In this document: in pieces, positions 53,955 through 62,048 of the stretch
Position numbering within the stretch: position 1 is the stretch's first letter
Layout of the letters: each line of letters opens with the position of its first letter
Source of the DNA: JANNWF01 sp038205755
Lineage (GTDB): Bacteria > Pseudomonadota > Gammaproteobacteria > Xanthomonadales > Xanthomonadaceae
Length of the DNA stretch: 64,000 nucleotides
Reading direction: 5' to 3'
NCBI GenBank assembly: GCA_038205755.1
Contig: JBBRBN010000007.1
Span: 10,437 to 74,436 of the forward strand
Program-made: the position numbers and the translations under genes
Notes under the pieces: model-generated
Databases searched by the model: none
Told to the model about the DNA's origin: nothing
Seen by the model: only the letters and a program-made list of their open reading frames with translations

Positions 53955-56404
53955 GCTCTGCCCTATACCCACATCTTCGCTGGACAAATGGACTGGTGCG
54001 CCCTACGCTTGGCGCCATGTGGATTCAGCACCAGATCAAACGTTCTCTCAGCGAGCCGCAGGCCACCGCGCGGCTGCAGGCGCTGCTTGCGGGTGGCGAC
54101 ATCATGCACCGTACGGCGTTGGCAGACGCCGTTTGCACGGAGTTCGGCTTCCGTGATGCTCGCGGCGGGCTGCAGCGGGCGGGTTGCCTCAAGGCCTTGC
54201 GGGAAATAGAGCGTGCCGGGCGCATTGCGTTGCCAGCGCCGCAGACCCGTGGCGGCAGGTCGTCGCCGCGGACCGCGGCCGCGGCCGTTGAGGTGCCGCG
54301 AGCGGTACCCAACGACGTCGGTGCACTGCACGGGCTGGAACTGGTGTTGGTGGGGAACTGCACTGAGCGTGAGATCTGGAACGGCTTGATGGTGCATGAG
54401 CACCCGCGCGGCGCCGGCCCGCTGGTCGGCTGCCAGCTGCGCTATCTGGTCAAATCGGCGCATGGCTGGCTGGGGGCCATGGGCTTCGGTGCCGCAGCTC
54501 TGAAGCTTGGCGCGCGCGACCGCTGGATCGGCTGGGACGATGCTCAACGGCGCAGTCATCTGTCGCAGATTGTCGGGCTCAACCGCTTTCTGATCCGTCC
54601 CTCGGTGCGCTGCCACAACCTGGCCTCGCACCTGCTGGGCCGGGTGATGCGCCAGATAGCTGACGATTTTGAAGCCCAGTTCGCCTATCGTCCGTGGCTG
54701 GTGGAGACCTTTGTTGATCGCACTGAGCATTCCGGTGTGAGCCTGAGAGCCGCGAACTGGATCTATCTGGGCGATAGCGGCGGACGCGGTCGCCAGGATC
54801 GCAAGCATGCGGCGAGCGAATCGACCAAGGCCATCTATGTCTACCCGATCCAGGCCGATTGGCGCACACAATTGGGCGTGGGCGAGGGTATCGTGCCGTC
54901 GCCGCCCGGGCCGCTGGCAGCGGGCGCGGGCCTGGATTCGACGCACTGGGCCGAGCAGGAGTTCGGCGGCGCGCCGCTGGGTGATCGAAGACTGAGCCGG
55001 AGGTTGGTGTTGAGCGCACAGCGTCAAGCAGAGAACCCACTGCGCGCGTTTACCGGCGTGGCGCGTGAGGACTGGGCCGCGGTCAAAGGTTACTACCGAC
55101 TGATCGACCAGCCGTCTGACGACTCGCAGGTCACGCCCGAGAATATTCTCGCGCCGCATCGCGCCCTGACCCTGCGTCGAATGCAGGCGGAGACGACGGT
55201 ACTGTGCGTGCAGGACGGCACCGATCTGAACTTCAGTAATCGTCCCGAGGCCGAGGGCTTGGGCATCATCGGCAGCAATCAGACCGGCGCCAAGAGCCGC
55301 GGGCTGCACTTGCACTCGACCCTGGCGATCAGCAGCGAAGGCTTGCCCCTGGGCGTGTTGCGCGCCGAGTTTGAGGCACCCGAACCGACAGCGAAGGTCG
55401 GGCGCGGGGACCCGCTGCAACGCAAGAGCCAGCGCTGGATCGAGAGCTTGCGCGATTGCGCGGATATTGCGACCCAGTTGCCACAAACGCGCGTGATCAG
55501 CGTCATGGACCGCGAGGCCGACTTCTTCAGCCTGTTCGCGGAGCAGCGCCAGTGCCCGCAGGTCGACATCCTGGTGCGCGCCAAGCATAACCGTCGCCTG
55601 CCCAACGGCGACGACGAGAAGCTTCGCACCAAGCTCTTCGACAGCCTGCGAACGGCCCCGGTGAAGGGCCGGATGCAACTGAGCGTTGCCCGCAAGAGCG
55701 TGCGCCACAAGCGTTCCGGGCAGCAGGCCCATCCGGGTCGCAAGGCGCGCACAGCAACCGTCGATCTGCGTTATCGTCAGGTGACATTTACCTCGACCCT
55801 GGCTGAGCATGCCGGCATTGAGCCGACCACGCTGACGGTCGTGCATGTACGCGAGGAGTCGCCGCCCGAAGGTGCGACACGCCTGGAATGGTTCCTGCTG
55901 ACCACGCTGGCGGTCGAGTCCGACGACCAGGCGCAACAGATCCTCAAGTGGTATTGCCTGCGTTGGCGCATCGAAGACTGGCACCGCGTACTCAAGACTG
56001 GCTGCAAGGTCGAAGACCTCGCCCATCACAGCGCCGAGCGCATCCAGCGCGCCAGTGCCATCCGCATGGTCATCGCCTGGCGCATCATGCTCATGACCCT
56101 GCTCGGCCGCGAGACCAACGATCTACCCGCCGACATCCTGTTCTCGGACGTTGAAATCAAGGTCCTCAACGCCTACACCCTTACGCGCGGCCGACCCGCC
56201 ATCACCACCCTGGCCGACGCGGTGCGCTGGGTCGCTATTCTGGGCGGCTACCAGAACCGCAAACACGACCCGCCACCCGGCCACCAACTGATGTGGCACG
56301 GCTACGTGATGATGGCCGGAATGTGTCAGGGGTACTTGCTGTACGAGGCAATGCAAACCGCCCAGGGAAACGGAACTAAAGATATGGGTAAAGGGCAGGG
56401 CTAG
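53952..56404 (+). mobile_element. IS4-family (Tn5/IS50-like) insertion sequence with imperfect terminal repeats
   Basis: The terminal repeats are bases 53958-53977 (CTGCCCTATACCCACATCTT) and, inverted, 56379-56398 (CTGCCCTTTACCCATATCTT), with two mismatches in 20. Matching continues outward through CTAGC on both sides, giving 23 of 26. A single transposase gene spans the element. The outer CTAG on each side is shared with the ends of flanking MITE-like copies. No clean 9-bp target duplication is seen; the flanking bases are palindromic, so duplication cannot be judged. Confidence 0.8.
54017..56404 (+). CDS. IS4/Tn5-type transposase with N-terminal DruA-like (DUF4338) domain
   Basis: The protein has 795 residues. 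An N-terminal segment (about 1-75) precedes a DUF4338/DruA-like domain (about 105-275), with GCQLRYLVKSAHGWLGAMGF, ALKLGARDRWIGWDDAQRRS, FLIRPSVRCHNLASHLL and FVDRTEHSG. A Tn5-type DNA-binding region follows (311-380, WAEQEFGGAPLGDRRLSRRL). The RNase H catalytic residues are D400 (QDGTDLNFS), D498 (VMDREADFF) and E653, with the Y646-x2-R649-x3-E653 signature. The catalytic triad is intact, so it is potentially active. The stop codon TAG lies past the core right repeat, in the shared CTAG. The start is ATG 54017; GTG 53996 is possible. The typical IS50 transposase lacks the first 300 residues. Confidence 0.88.
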   Translation: MWIQHQIKRSLSEPQATARLQALLAGGDIMHRTALADAVCTEFGFRDARGGLQRAGCLKALREIERAGRIALPAPQTRGGRSSPRTAAAAVEVPRAVPNDVGALHGLELVLVGNCTEREIWNGLMVHEHPRGAGPLVGCQLRYLVKSAHGWLGAMGFGAAALKLGARDRWIGWDDAQRRSHLSQIVGLNRFLIRPSVRCHNLASHLLGRVMRQIADDFEAQFAYRPWLVETFVDRTEHSGVSLRAANWIYLGDSGGRGRQDRKHAASESTKAIYVYPIQADWRTQLGVGEGIVPSPPGPLAAGAGLDSTHWAEQEFGGAPLGDRRLSRRLVLSAQRQAENPLRAFTGVAREDWAAVKGYYRLIDQPSDDSQVTPENILAPHRALTLRRMQAETTVLCVQDGTDLNFSNRPEAEGLGIIGSNQTGAKSRGLHLHSTLAISSEGLPLGVLRAEFEAPEPTAKVGRGDPLQRKSQRWIESLRDCADIATQLPQTRVISVMDREADFFSLFAEQRQCPQVDILVRAKHNRRLPNGDDEKLRTKLFDSLRTAPVKGRMQLSVARKSVRHKRSGQQAHPGRKARTATVDLRYRQVTFTSTLAEHAGIEPTTLTVVHVREESPPEGATRLEWFLLTTLAVESDDQAQQILKWYCLRWRIEDWHRVLKTGCKVEDLAHHSAERIQRASAIRMVIAWRIMLMTLLGRETNDLPADILFSDVEIKVLNAYTLTRGRPAITTLADAVRWVAILGGYQNRKHDPPPGHQLMWHGYVMMAGMCQGYLLYEAMQTAQGNGTKDMGKGQG

Positions 56405-56567
56405 CCCGCACGTTTCACGAATTCGCTCGATGATCGCGCAGGATAGTGTTCACACAGGGGGTTTTCCGAAGGAGCGGCGTATCGGGCCATACGACTGACC
56501 GGGGAAAAACCCTTGTGCGGACAGGAGACCAGCGAGGGCGTGTGAGATTCATGAAATAGGCGGGCTA
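56402..56567 (+). repeat. MITE-like element, copy D (166 bp, TA-flanked)
   Basis: The most diverged full copy: the left terminus reads GCCCGCACGTTTCACGAA and the right GCCCGCCTATTTCATGAA on the minus strand. Its left TA coincides with the end of the insertion sequence. It lies 39 bases before the MATE gene. Confidence 0.83.
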
Positions 56568-56606
56568 GACTATGCCGCCGCTCGCGGCCATGCCGCCGCC
56601 GCATTT

Positions 56607-58004
56607 ATGCCGACCTCGATCCGACACCGACTGCCCGGCGAGATGCGCGCCACGTTTACGCTTGCGCTGCCGTTGGTGCTCGGGCAGCTGTCGTCGGTGG
56701 CGATGAACGTGGTCGACACGCTGATCGCGGGGCATCACAGCGCGCAGGCGCTGGCGGCGGTGGCGGTTGGCAGCGCGGTGTGGTCGCTGGTAATCCTGAT
56801 CCTGATCGGCGTGCTGATGGCGGTACCGCCGACGGTCAGCCAGCTCAATGGCGCGGGCCGACGCGGCGAGGTCGGCGCGCAGTTTCGCCAGGCGCTGTGG
56901 CTGGCCGCGGGCATGGGCTGCGTGTTGTTCGTGCTGGTTCGCAGCAGCGGCCCGCTGCTGGCCGCGATGGGCATTGATCCGCTGGTGCGGCCGGGCGCGG
57001 AGGATTTTCTGGCCGGCATATCGTGGGGCGCACCTGCGCTGGCGATCTACTTCGCGCTCCGCTATCTGAGCGAGGGGGTGGGCCTGACCCGGCCAACCAT
57101 GGTGTTTGGAATCGGCGGACTGCTGATCCTGATTCCTCTTGGCTACCTGTTCATGCACGGCGGGCTGGGACTGCCCGCACTGGGGCCACACGGTCTTGGG
57201 CTGGCGACGTCGGTGGTGCTGTGGCTGCAGGCAATCGCGCTGTTTGCGTGGCTGGCGTGGTCGTCGAACTATGCGGACCTGGCGCTGTTCGCCCGCTTCG
57301 ACTGGCCGCAGTGGCGGCCGATCCGCGAGCTGCTGCGGCTGGGGCTGCCGATGGGCATCTCCATTTTCATGGAAGGCAGTCTGTTCGTGGCTACGGCGCT
57401 GATCATCGGCACACTGGGGATTGTGGCGGTGGCTGCACACCAGATCGCGATCAACATCGCCTCGGCATGTTTCATGGTGCCGCTGGGCATCGCGATGGCG
57501 ACCACCGTGCGGGTCGGTTATGCCGCGGGTGGCGGGAATGCGGCGGGCGTCCGCGGGGCAGCGGCGGGCGGCTATGCGCTGACCGCCATCGCGCAGCTGC
57601 TGTCGGCGGCGCTGCTGGTTACGTGCGCAACGCTGATCGCCAATGCCTATACGCGCGACGCGGCGGTTGCGGCGCTGGCCGCGCAGCTGATGCTGTTTGC
57701 CGCGCTGTTCCAGCTCTCCGATGGCCTGCAGGCGGCGTCGGGCGGAGCGCTGCGTGGCCTCAAGGACACCCGCATTCCAATGTTCATCACTGTGCTGTCG
57801 TACTGGGGAATCGGAATGCCGCTGGGCTGGTGGCTGGGCATTGTCGGACAGCGTGGCCCCGCGGGCATGTGGATGGGCCTGATCGCCGGTCTGAGCGCGG
57901 CCGCCATTCTGCTCACCTGGCGCTTCGTGCGCTTGAGCCAAAATCCGCAGCGATTGCTGCCTGATCCGTTGTCCCAGGCGCCCGCGGCACTGATGCACCC
58001 TTGA
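56607..58004 (+). CDS. MATE family multidrug/cation exporter (NorM/MdtK-like)
   Basis: This 465-residue inner-membrane antiporter has 12 predicted helices in two six-helix halves. MATE features are the N-terminal LPLVLGQLSSVAMNVVDTLI, the half-repeat LRLGLPMGISIFMEGSLFVA, and the segments AAVAVGSAVWSL and AVAAHQIAINIASACFMVPL that match the NorM branch. It exports toxic cations or drugs using sodium or protons. ATG 56607 opens 39 bases after MITE copy D, so the native promoter may be displaced or supplied by the element. It is monocistronic. Confidence 0.92.
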   Translation: MPTSIRHRLPGEMRATFTLALPLVLGQLSSVAMNVVDTLIAGHHSAQALAAVAVGSAVWSLVILILIGVLMAVPPTVSQLNGAGRRGEVGAQFRQALWLAAGMGCVLFVLVRSSGPLLAAMGIDPLVRPGAEDFLAGISWGAPALAIYFALRYLSEGVGLTRPTMVFGIGGLLILIPLGYLFMHGGLGLPALGPHGLGLATSVVLWLQAIALFAWLAWSSNYADLALFARFDWPQWRPIRELLRLGLPMGISIFMEGSLFVATALIIGTLGIVAVAAHQIAINIASACFMVPLGIAMATTVRVGYAAGGGNAAGVRGAAAGGYALTAIAQLLSAALLVTCATLIANAYTRDAAVAALAAQLMLFAALFQLSDGLQAASGGALRGLKDTRIPMFITVLSYWGIGMPLGWWLGIVGQRGPAGMWMGLIAGLSAAAILLTWRFVRLSQNPQRLLPDPLSQAPAALMHP

Positions 58005-58090
58005 CGGCCTTTGGGTCCAAATGACCATCGGCGGGTGGCAAGTGCCGCCGCGCTGGGTATCCTCTCTACAGACTTTCAGGATTCGAACGA

Positions 58091-59968
58091 ATGAACCCCC
58101 GCAGGCCGAACATCGTTGTACGTTTTTTTCGTGGGCTTTGGGACACGCTCAACTTCGGCCGCCGGCTGATTTTCAACCTGCTCTTTCTGCTGCTCATGGT
58201 GTTTCTTCTGGTCACCATCTTCGCGTCCGCGCCCATTCTTGAGAAGCGCAGCACGCTGCTGATCGAGCCGCAGGGCGACATCGTGGAACAGTTCAGCGTC
58301 GACCCGGTTTCACGTGCGATTGCGCGAGCCCAAGGTACCGAGGTGCCGGAAATCCGACTGCGCGATCTGCTGCGCGCGCTGGAGTCGGCGGCTACTGACG
58401 ACCGCATCGAGCGGGTTGCCCTGCGCACCGATGGCATCTCCAGCGTCGGCTTTGCGGCCCTGCGTGATCTCGCGCAGGCGGTCGGCAAGGTCCGCGCGGC
58501 GGGCAAACAGGTGATCGCCTACGGCGATGCGATGGACCAGAAGCAGTACTACCTTGCTGCCCAGGCCGACGAGGTTTACCTGCATCCCGAGGGACTGGTG
58601 TGGCTGGAGGGCCTGTCGAGCAATCGCGCCTACTTCCGCGAAGCGCTCGAAGACAAGCTCGGACTCGATATCCACCTGTTCCGGGTCGGCGAGTACAAGA
58701 GCTTTGGCGAGCCCTTCATCCTTGATGGGCCGTCCGAAGAAGCAACCGCGTCGACCAACTTCTGGATGCAGGACATCTGGAGTCGCTGGCTGACCGACAT
58801 GGCCGAGGCTCGAGGATTGGACGCCAGTGAACTGCAGGCGCGCATCAATCGCAGCGACGTAGAGCTGGCCCAGGCAGGCGGCAACCCGGCCGAGATGGCC
58901 AAATCGTGGGGATTGATCGATGGCCTGATGAACGAGGACGAGGCCTACGACCTGCTGATCGAGCGCGGCAGCGCCAACGACGACGGCGAGCTGGTTGCAG
59001 TCGACCTCGCCGGTTATCTGGGCATCCTGAGCGCGAGCAGGTCGCCCATCGACACCCGGCCGCAGGTTGCGGTGGTGGTTGCGCAAGGCGAGATTCTCGA
59101 TGGCGAGCAGCCGCCGGGTACGGTCGGTGGTCCGACGACCGCCGCCCTGATCAAGCGGGCGCGTGACGACGATAAGGTCAAGGCGCTGCTGCTGCGGGTC
59201 GATTCGCCCGGGGGCTCGGTGTTTGCGTCAGAGCAGATTCGCCGCGAGATTGAGCTGACCCGCGCCGCCGGCAAGCCGGTGGTGGCGTCGATGGCCAACG
59301 TCGCCGCGTCGGGCGGTTACTGGATTTCAATGAACGCCGACGAGATCTGGGCGGATCCCAGCACCATCACCGGCTCGATCGGAATTTTCGGACTGCTGTT
59401 CAGCGCGCCGGAAACGCTGCAGAAGGTCGGCATTCGCGTGGAGGGCACCGGCACTACGAACTTGGCCGGGGCGTTTGATCCGCGAAAGCCACTCGATCCG
59501 ATGCTGGGTAGCATGATCCAGTCGCTGATCGAGAAGGGCTACAGCGACTTCATCACCAAGGTCGCGGATGCGCGCGGTCAATCGCCAGAGGCGATCAACG
59601 AGGTGGCACGGGGCCGGGTGTGGACCGGCGCGCAGGCGCTGGAGCGCGGCTTGGTCGACCACTTGGGCGGTCTTAATGATGCGGTTGCGGCGGCGGCCAA
59701 GCTGGTCGACCTGGATCCTGGCGACTATCAGCTGGTGTATGTCGAGAACGAACTGAGCGCATTCGAGAAGTTTATCGATGCCGCGACCAGCAGTCCCACG
59801 ACGCGGCACGCCGTCAGCGCCGTCGGGTTGAGCCAGTCGCCGTTCGGCTTTCTGCCGCTGGACCCCCAGACCCGCGCCCAGCTCAAGCGCGAGCTGCCGT
59901 GGCTGCTGCCGCCGCCGCCCGGAGCTCGCCCGTTCCGCAGCGTTGTGCACTGCTTCTGCGGGATCTAG
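58091..59968 (+). CDS. sppA: Signal peptide peptidase SppA (67K type)
   Basis: This 625-residue membrane-anchored serine protease degrades cleaved signal peptides. One N-terminal helix (about 27-46) is followed by two tandem S49 domains. The catalytic dyad is K203 in VGEYKSFGEPF (first half) and S407 in NVAASGGYW (second half), matching the long SppA of E. coli. The tail after about residue 590 is proline-rich and ends in an unusual VVHCFCGI. It is monocistronic, with a hairpin at 60007 after it. Confidence 0.95.
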   Translation: MNPRRPNIVVRFFRGLWDTLNFGRRLIFNLLFLLLMVFLLVTIFASAPILEKRSTLLIEPQGDIVEQFSVDPVSRAIARAQGTEVPEIRLRDLLRALESAATDDRIERVALRTDGISSVGFAALRDLAQAVGKVRAAGKQVIAYGDAMDQKQYYLAAQADEVYLHPEGLVWLEGLSSNRAYFREALEDKLGLDIHLFRVGEYKSFGEPFILDGPSEEATASTNFWMQDIWSRWLTDMAEARGLDASELQARINRSDVELAQAGGNPAEMAKSWGLIDGLMNEDEAYDLLIERGSANDDGELVAVDLAGYLGILSASRSPIDTRPQVAVVVAQGEILDGEQPPGTVGGPTTAALIKRARDDDKVKALLLRVDSPGGSVFASEQIRREIELTRAAGKPVVASMANVAASGGYWISMNADEIWADPSTITGSIGIFGLLFSAPETLQKVGIRVEGTGTTNLAGAFDPRKPLDPMLGSMIQSLIEKGYSDFITKVADARGQSPEAINEVARGRVWTGAQALERGLVDHLGGLNDAVAAAAKLVDLDPGDYQLVYVENELSAFEKFIDAATSSPTTRHAVSAVGLSQSPFGFLPLDPQTRAQLKRELPWLLPPPPGARPFRSVVHCFCGI

Positions 59969-60006
59969 CCGCAGCGGCGCAGCACGCTAAAGCTACCTGG
60001 TTGGGA

Positions 60007-60030
60007 GCGGTCGACCCGAGCGTCGACCGC
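60007..60030. terminator. Perfect 9-bp hairpin between convergent genes
   Basis: GCGGTCGAC/GTCGACCGC around CCGAGC lies 39 bases after the sppA stop and 44 bases beyond the small lipoprotein gene stop on the other strand. There is no T-tract on either strand. Confidence 0.4.
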
Positions 60031-60073
60031 CTTGAGGTTACGCCGGGCGATGACTTGGTCCATCCGTCCGGCC

Positions 60074-60406
60074 TCAGGGCGACGCCGTATTCCAGCGCTC
60101 GATTACCGCCAGACCTTCGATTGCCTCGATGTCGATGTCCAGCTGGCGCTGGCGCCGGCGCAGCTCGCCGGCGGATTCGGGACTTGCTGCGATTTGGACG
60201 TCGAGACTGGCGCGCTCCCTCTGCAGCTCATGCAGGCTGCGACCCAACTCGTGAGCCTCACGGTAGCCCGCGTTGACGCAGCCCGGGAGCGCGGCCGTGC
60301 CGCTGCCGCCTTGACGCCAACCATCAAGCGGCCGACAGTCCGCGCCGGGCGAACGACAGCCCGCAGTGGCCACCGAGACAAGTAGAACAAGGAGAACAAG
60401 CCGCAT
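60074..60406 (-). CDS. Small lipoprotein, DUF2799-like
   Basis: This 110-residue protein has a lipoprotein signal (MRLVLLVLLVSVATAGC, lipobox ATAGC, cysteine about 17). The mature part has DCRPLDGWRQGGSGTA and CVNAGYREAHELGRSLHELQ, which recalls DUF2799 lipoproteins, and ends in a helical stretch (ERASLDVQIAASPESAGELR). Function is unknown. It probably sits in the outer membrane or at the periplasmic face. It is divergent from the SDR gene (70 bp). Confidence 0.7.
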   Translation of the reverse strand: MRLVLLVLLVSVATAGCRSPGADCRPLDGWRQGGSGTAALPGCVNAGYREAHELGRSLHELQRERASLDVQIAASPESAGELRRRQRQLDIDIEAIEGLAVIERWNTASP

Positions 60407-60475
60407 TCGATTTCAGGTGGACAGGATGAAATGGGCCACTATCCTAGCCGGTATTCCATCTCCGGACGTGCGCTC

Positions 60476-61252
60476 ATGACCGAATCACGGTGGCGGCTGG
60501 ACGGTCAACTGGCGCTTGTGGCGGGCGCCAGCGCCGGCATTGGCCGCGCCATTGCCAGCGAATTGCTGGGCCGTGGTGCGGACGTGCTGCTAACCGCACG
60601 CGAAGACGGTCCCCTCGAGGTGGCGCGCGAGGAGCTGTCCGAGCTGTTTCCGCAGCGCGAAGTGCTTACGTTCGCGGCTGATCTGGTTGATGCCGAGGAT
60701 CGCGGCGCATTGTTCGACTGGATCGGGGACCTCGGAGACGGCCTGCACATCCTCGTTAACAATGCCGGCAGCAACACACCCATGTCGGCATTGGACTATG
60801 ACGACCGCCAGTGGCGAGCAATATTTGAGGCCAATACGTTTTGCGCCTGGGAACTTTGCCGATTGGCGCACCCACTGCTCTCCCGTCATGCAGCCACTGC
60901 CATTGTCAACGTGGGCTCGGTATCCGGTGCGCGGCATGTCCGAACGGGCGCCCCCTACGGCATGAGCAAGGCAGCGCTGCACCAGCTCACGCGAAACCTG
61001 GCGTGCGAGTGGGCGGCGGATGGTGTCCGCGTCAACGCGGTCTTGCCCTGGTACATCCGCACCCGCCGAACCTCGGCAGCCCTTGCCGACCCCGACTATC
61101 TGGACGACGTCATCGATCACACGCCGTTGGGTCGAATCGGGACACCGGAAGAGGTTGCTGCGGCGGTTGCGTTTCTGTGCCTGCCGGCGGCGAGCTACGT
61201 TACCGGGCAGTGCCTCGCAGTCGACGGTGGCTTTCTCGCTTTCGGGTTCTGA
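60476..61252 (+). CDS. SDR family oxidoreductase (tropinone reductase-like)
   Basis: This 258-residue classical short-chain dehydrogenase has the cofactor motif GASAGIG (17-23), NNAG at 95-98, catalytic serine around S148/S150 (NVGSVSGA) and the YxxxK pair Y161/K165. The R/D pattern after the second strand (TAREDG) suggests NADP(H). The C-terminal TGQCLAVDGGFLA is standard. The substrate is unknown. ATG 60476 is preferred to the in-frame ATG at 60431 by family length. It is followed by a long perfect stem-loop. Confidence 0.9.
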   Translation: MTESRWRLDGQLALVAGASAGIGRAIASELLGRGADVLLTAREDGPLEVAREELSELFPQREVLTFAADLVDAEDRGALFDWIGDLGDGLHILVNNAGSNTPMSALDYDDRQWRAIFEANTFCAWELCRLAHPLLSRHAATAIVNVGSVSGARHVRTGAPYGMSKAALHQLTRNLACEWAADGVRVNAVLPWYIRTRRTSAALADPDYLDDVIDHTPLGRIGTPEEVAAAVAFLCLPAASYVTGQCLAVDGGFLAFGF

Positions 61253-61257
61253 TCGAC

Positions 61258-61296
61258 CCTGGCAGCCGGTCGGACGCAGGTCGACCGGCTGCCAGG
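61258..61296. terminator. Perfect 15-bp stem between convergent genes
   Basis: Bases 61258-61272 and 61282-61296 are exact inverted repeats (CCTGGCAGCCGGTCG) with a 9-base loop, six bases after the SDR stop. There is no T-tract. It may stop or protect transcripts arriving from both sides. Confidence 0.5.
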
Positions 61297-61322
61297 CGGC
61301 AAGTGGTCGAGCGCGCGCGCGC

Positions 61323-62003
61323 TCAGCCGCCACAATACGTCGCAAGCAGCTCGCGCAGCTGATTGGATCGGGGCACCAAGATGGCGCGCTCGCTCGACTG
61401 GGCATTAAAAATCCTCCGCTGCAGCTCACGGCGTTCCGCAACATGGCGGGCGCAGGTCTCCTCGACGCTTAACAGATGGCAGCGTTCCTCCACATACACC
61501 TGGGGTGAGGGCCCCCCTGCCGACGGGCCGGTGGGCTGTGGCCCCACGGGCGATTGAACGGCCGGCAATCGCGGCGTTGCGCCGACACGGCCAAACAGCT
61601 GGGCGGGCGCCTTCGGGTCGCGCCCGACAACCCACAGCGGCACATAGCGTCCTCGGGATGCGCCGTCCTGCGACAGACGTTCGGCGCCGTCAAAATCAAC
61701 GCACATCCAAAGCGGTGGCGGCGGACCCGCCGCGATTGCCTCTGGCTGCTCGGCGAGCGGTTGGGGCGCGAGATCGACCAACGCCGGGGTCGCTATGGCC
61801 TTGGCGCGCGGCTCGGTGGTGGCCGGTAGGCGCACTCGTCGTAACGTCTGGTCGTCGGACACCGGACAAGGCTGGTCCTGAAAGCTCACGAGGCCGTCAG
61901 CTGGCACGCAGCGGTAAACGTCCAGCCGGCCCTCTGCCTCAATGTCGCAGGGGGAGGCCGCAAACAGGAATATTGCTAGGCTAGCTGATCGAAACCAAAC
62001 CAT
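61323..62003 (-). CDS. DUF4124-like secreted protein
   Basis: This 226-residue protein has a signal peptide (about 1-24) and an N-terminal DUF4124-like motif (LDVYRCVPADGLVSFQDQPC), a short beta/cysteine module common in xanthomonads. A proline/alanine-rich linker follows. The C-terminal part holds four cysteines (WMCVDFDGAERL, ERCHLLSVEETCARH, LLATYCGG). Function is unknown. ATG 62003 is 45 bases from the divergent amidohydrolase start. Confidence 0.75.
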   Translation of the reverse strand: MVWFRSASLAIFLFAASPCDIEAEGRLDVYRCVPADGLVSFQDQPCPVSDDQTLRRVRLPATTEPRAKAIATPALVDLAPQPLAEQPEAIAAGPPPPLWMCVDFDGAERLSQDGASRGRYVPLWVVGRDPKAPAQLFGRVGATPRLPAVQSPVGPQPTGPSAGGPSPQVYVEERCHLLSVEETCARHVAERRELQRRIFNAQSSERAILVPRSNQLRELLATYCGG

Positions 62004-62048
62004 GGCTTCGAGTATGCAACAGCGCCAAGGTCCAGGGAGTGAACAGCG

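Noticed and set aside
54321..54830. Druantia anti-phage system suggested by the DruA-like domain
   Set aside because: No DruB, DruC, DruD or DruE gene is nearby and the domain is fused to a transposase inside an IS.
53963..56029. 688-codon open frame antisense to the transposase
   Set aside because: It mirrors the codon pattern of the transposase, has low-complexity composition and no domain; the sense strand has an intact catalytic triad.
53949..56407. Nine-base target duplication around the insertion sequence
   Set aside because: The flanking bases GGGCTAGCT and GGCTAGCCC are near reverse complements that come from MITE ends, not a direct repeat.
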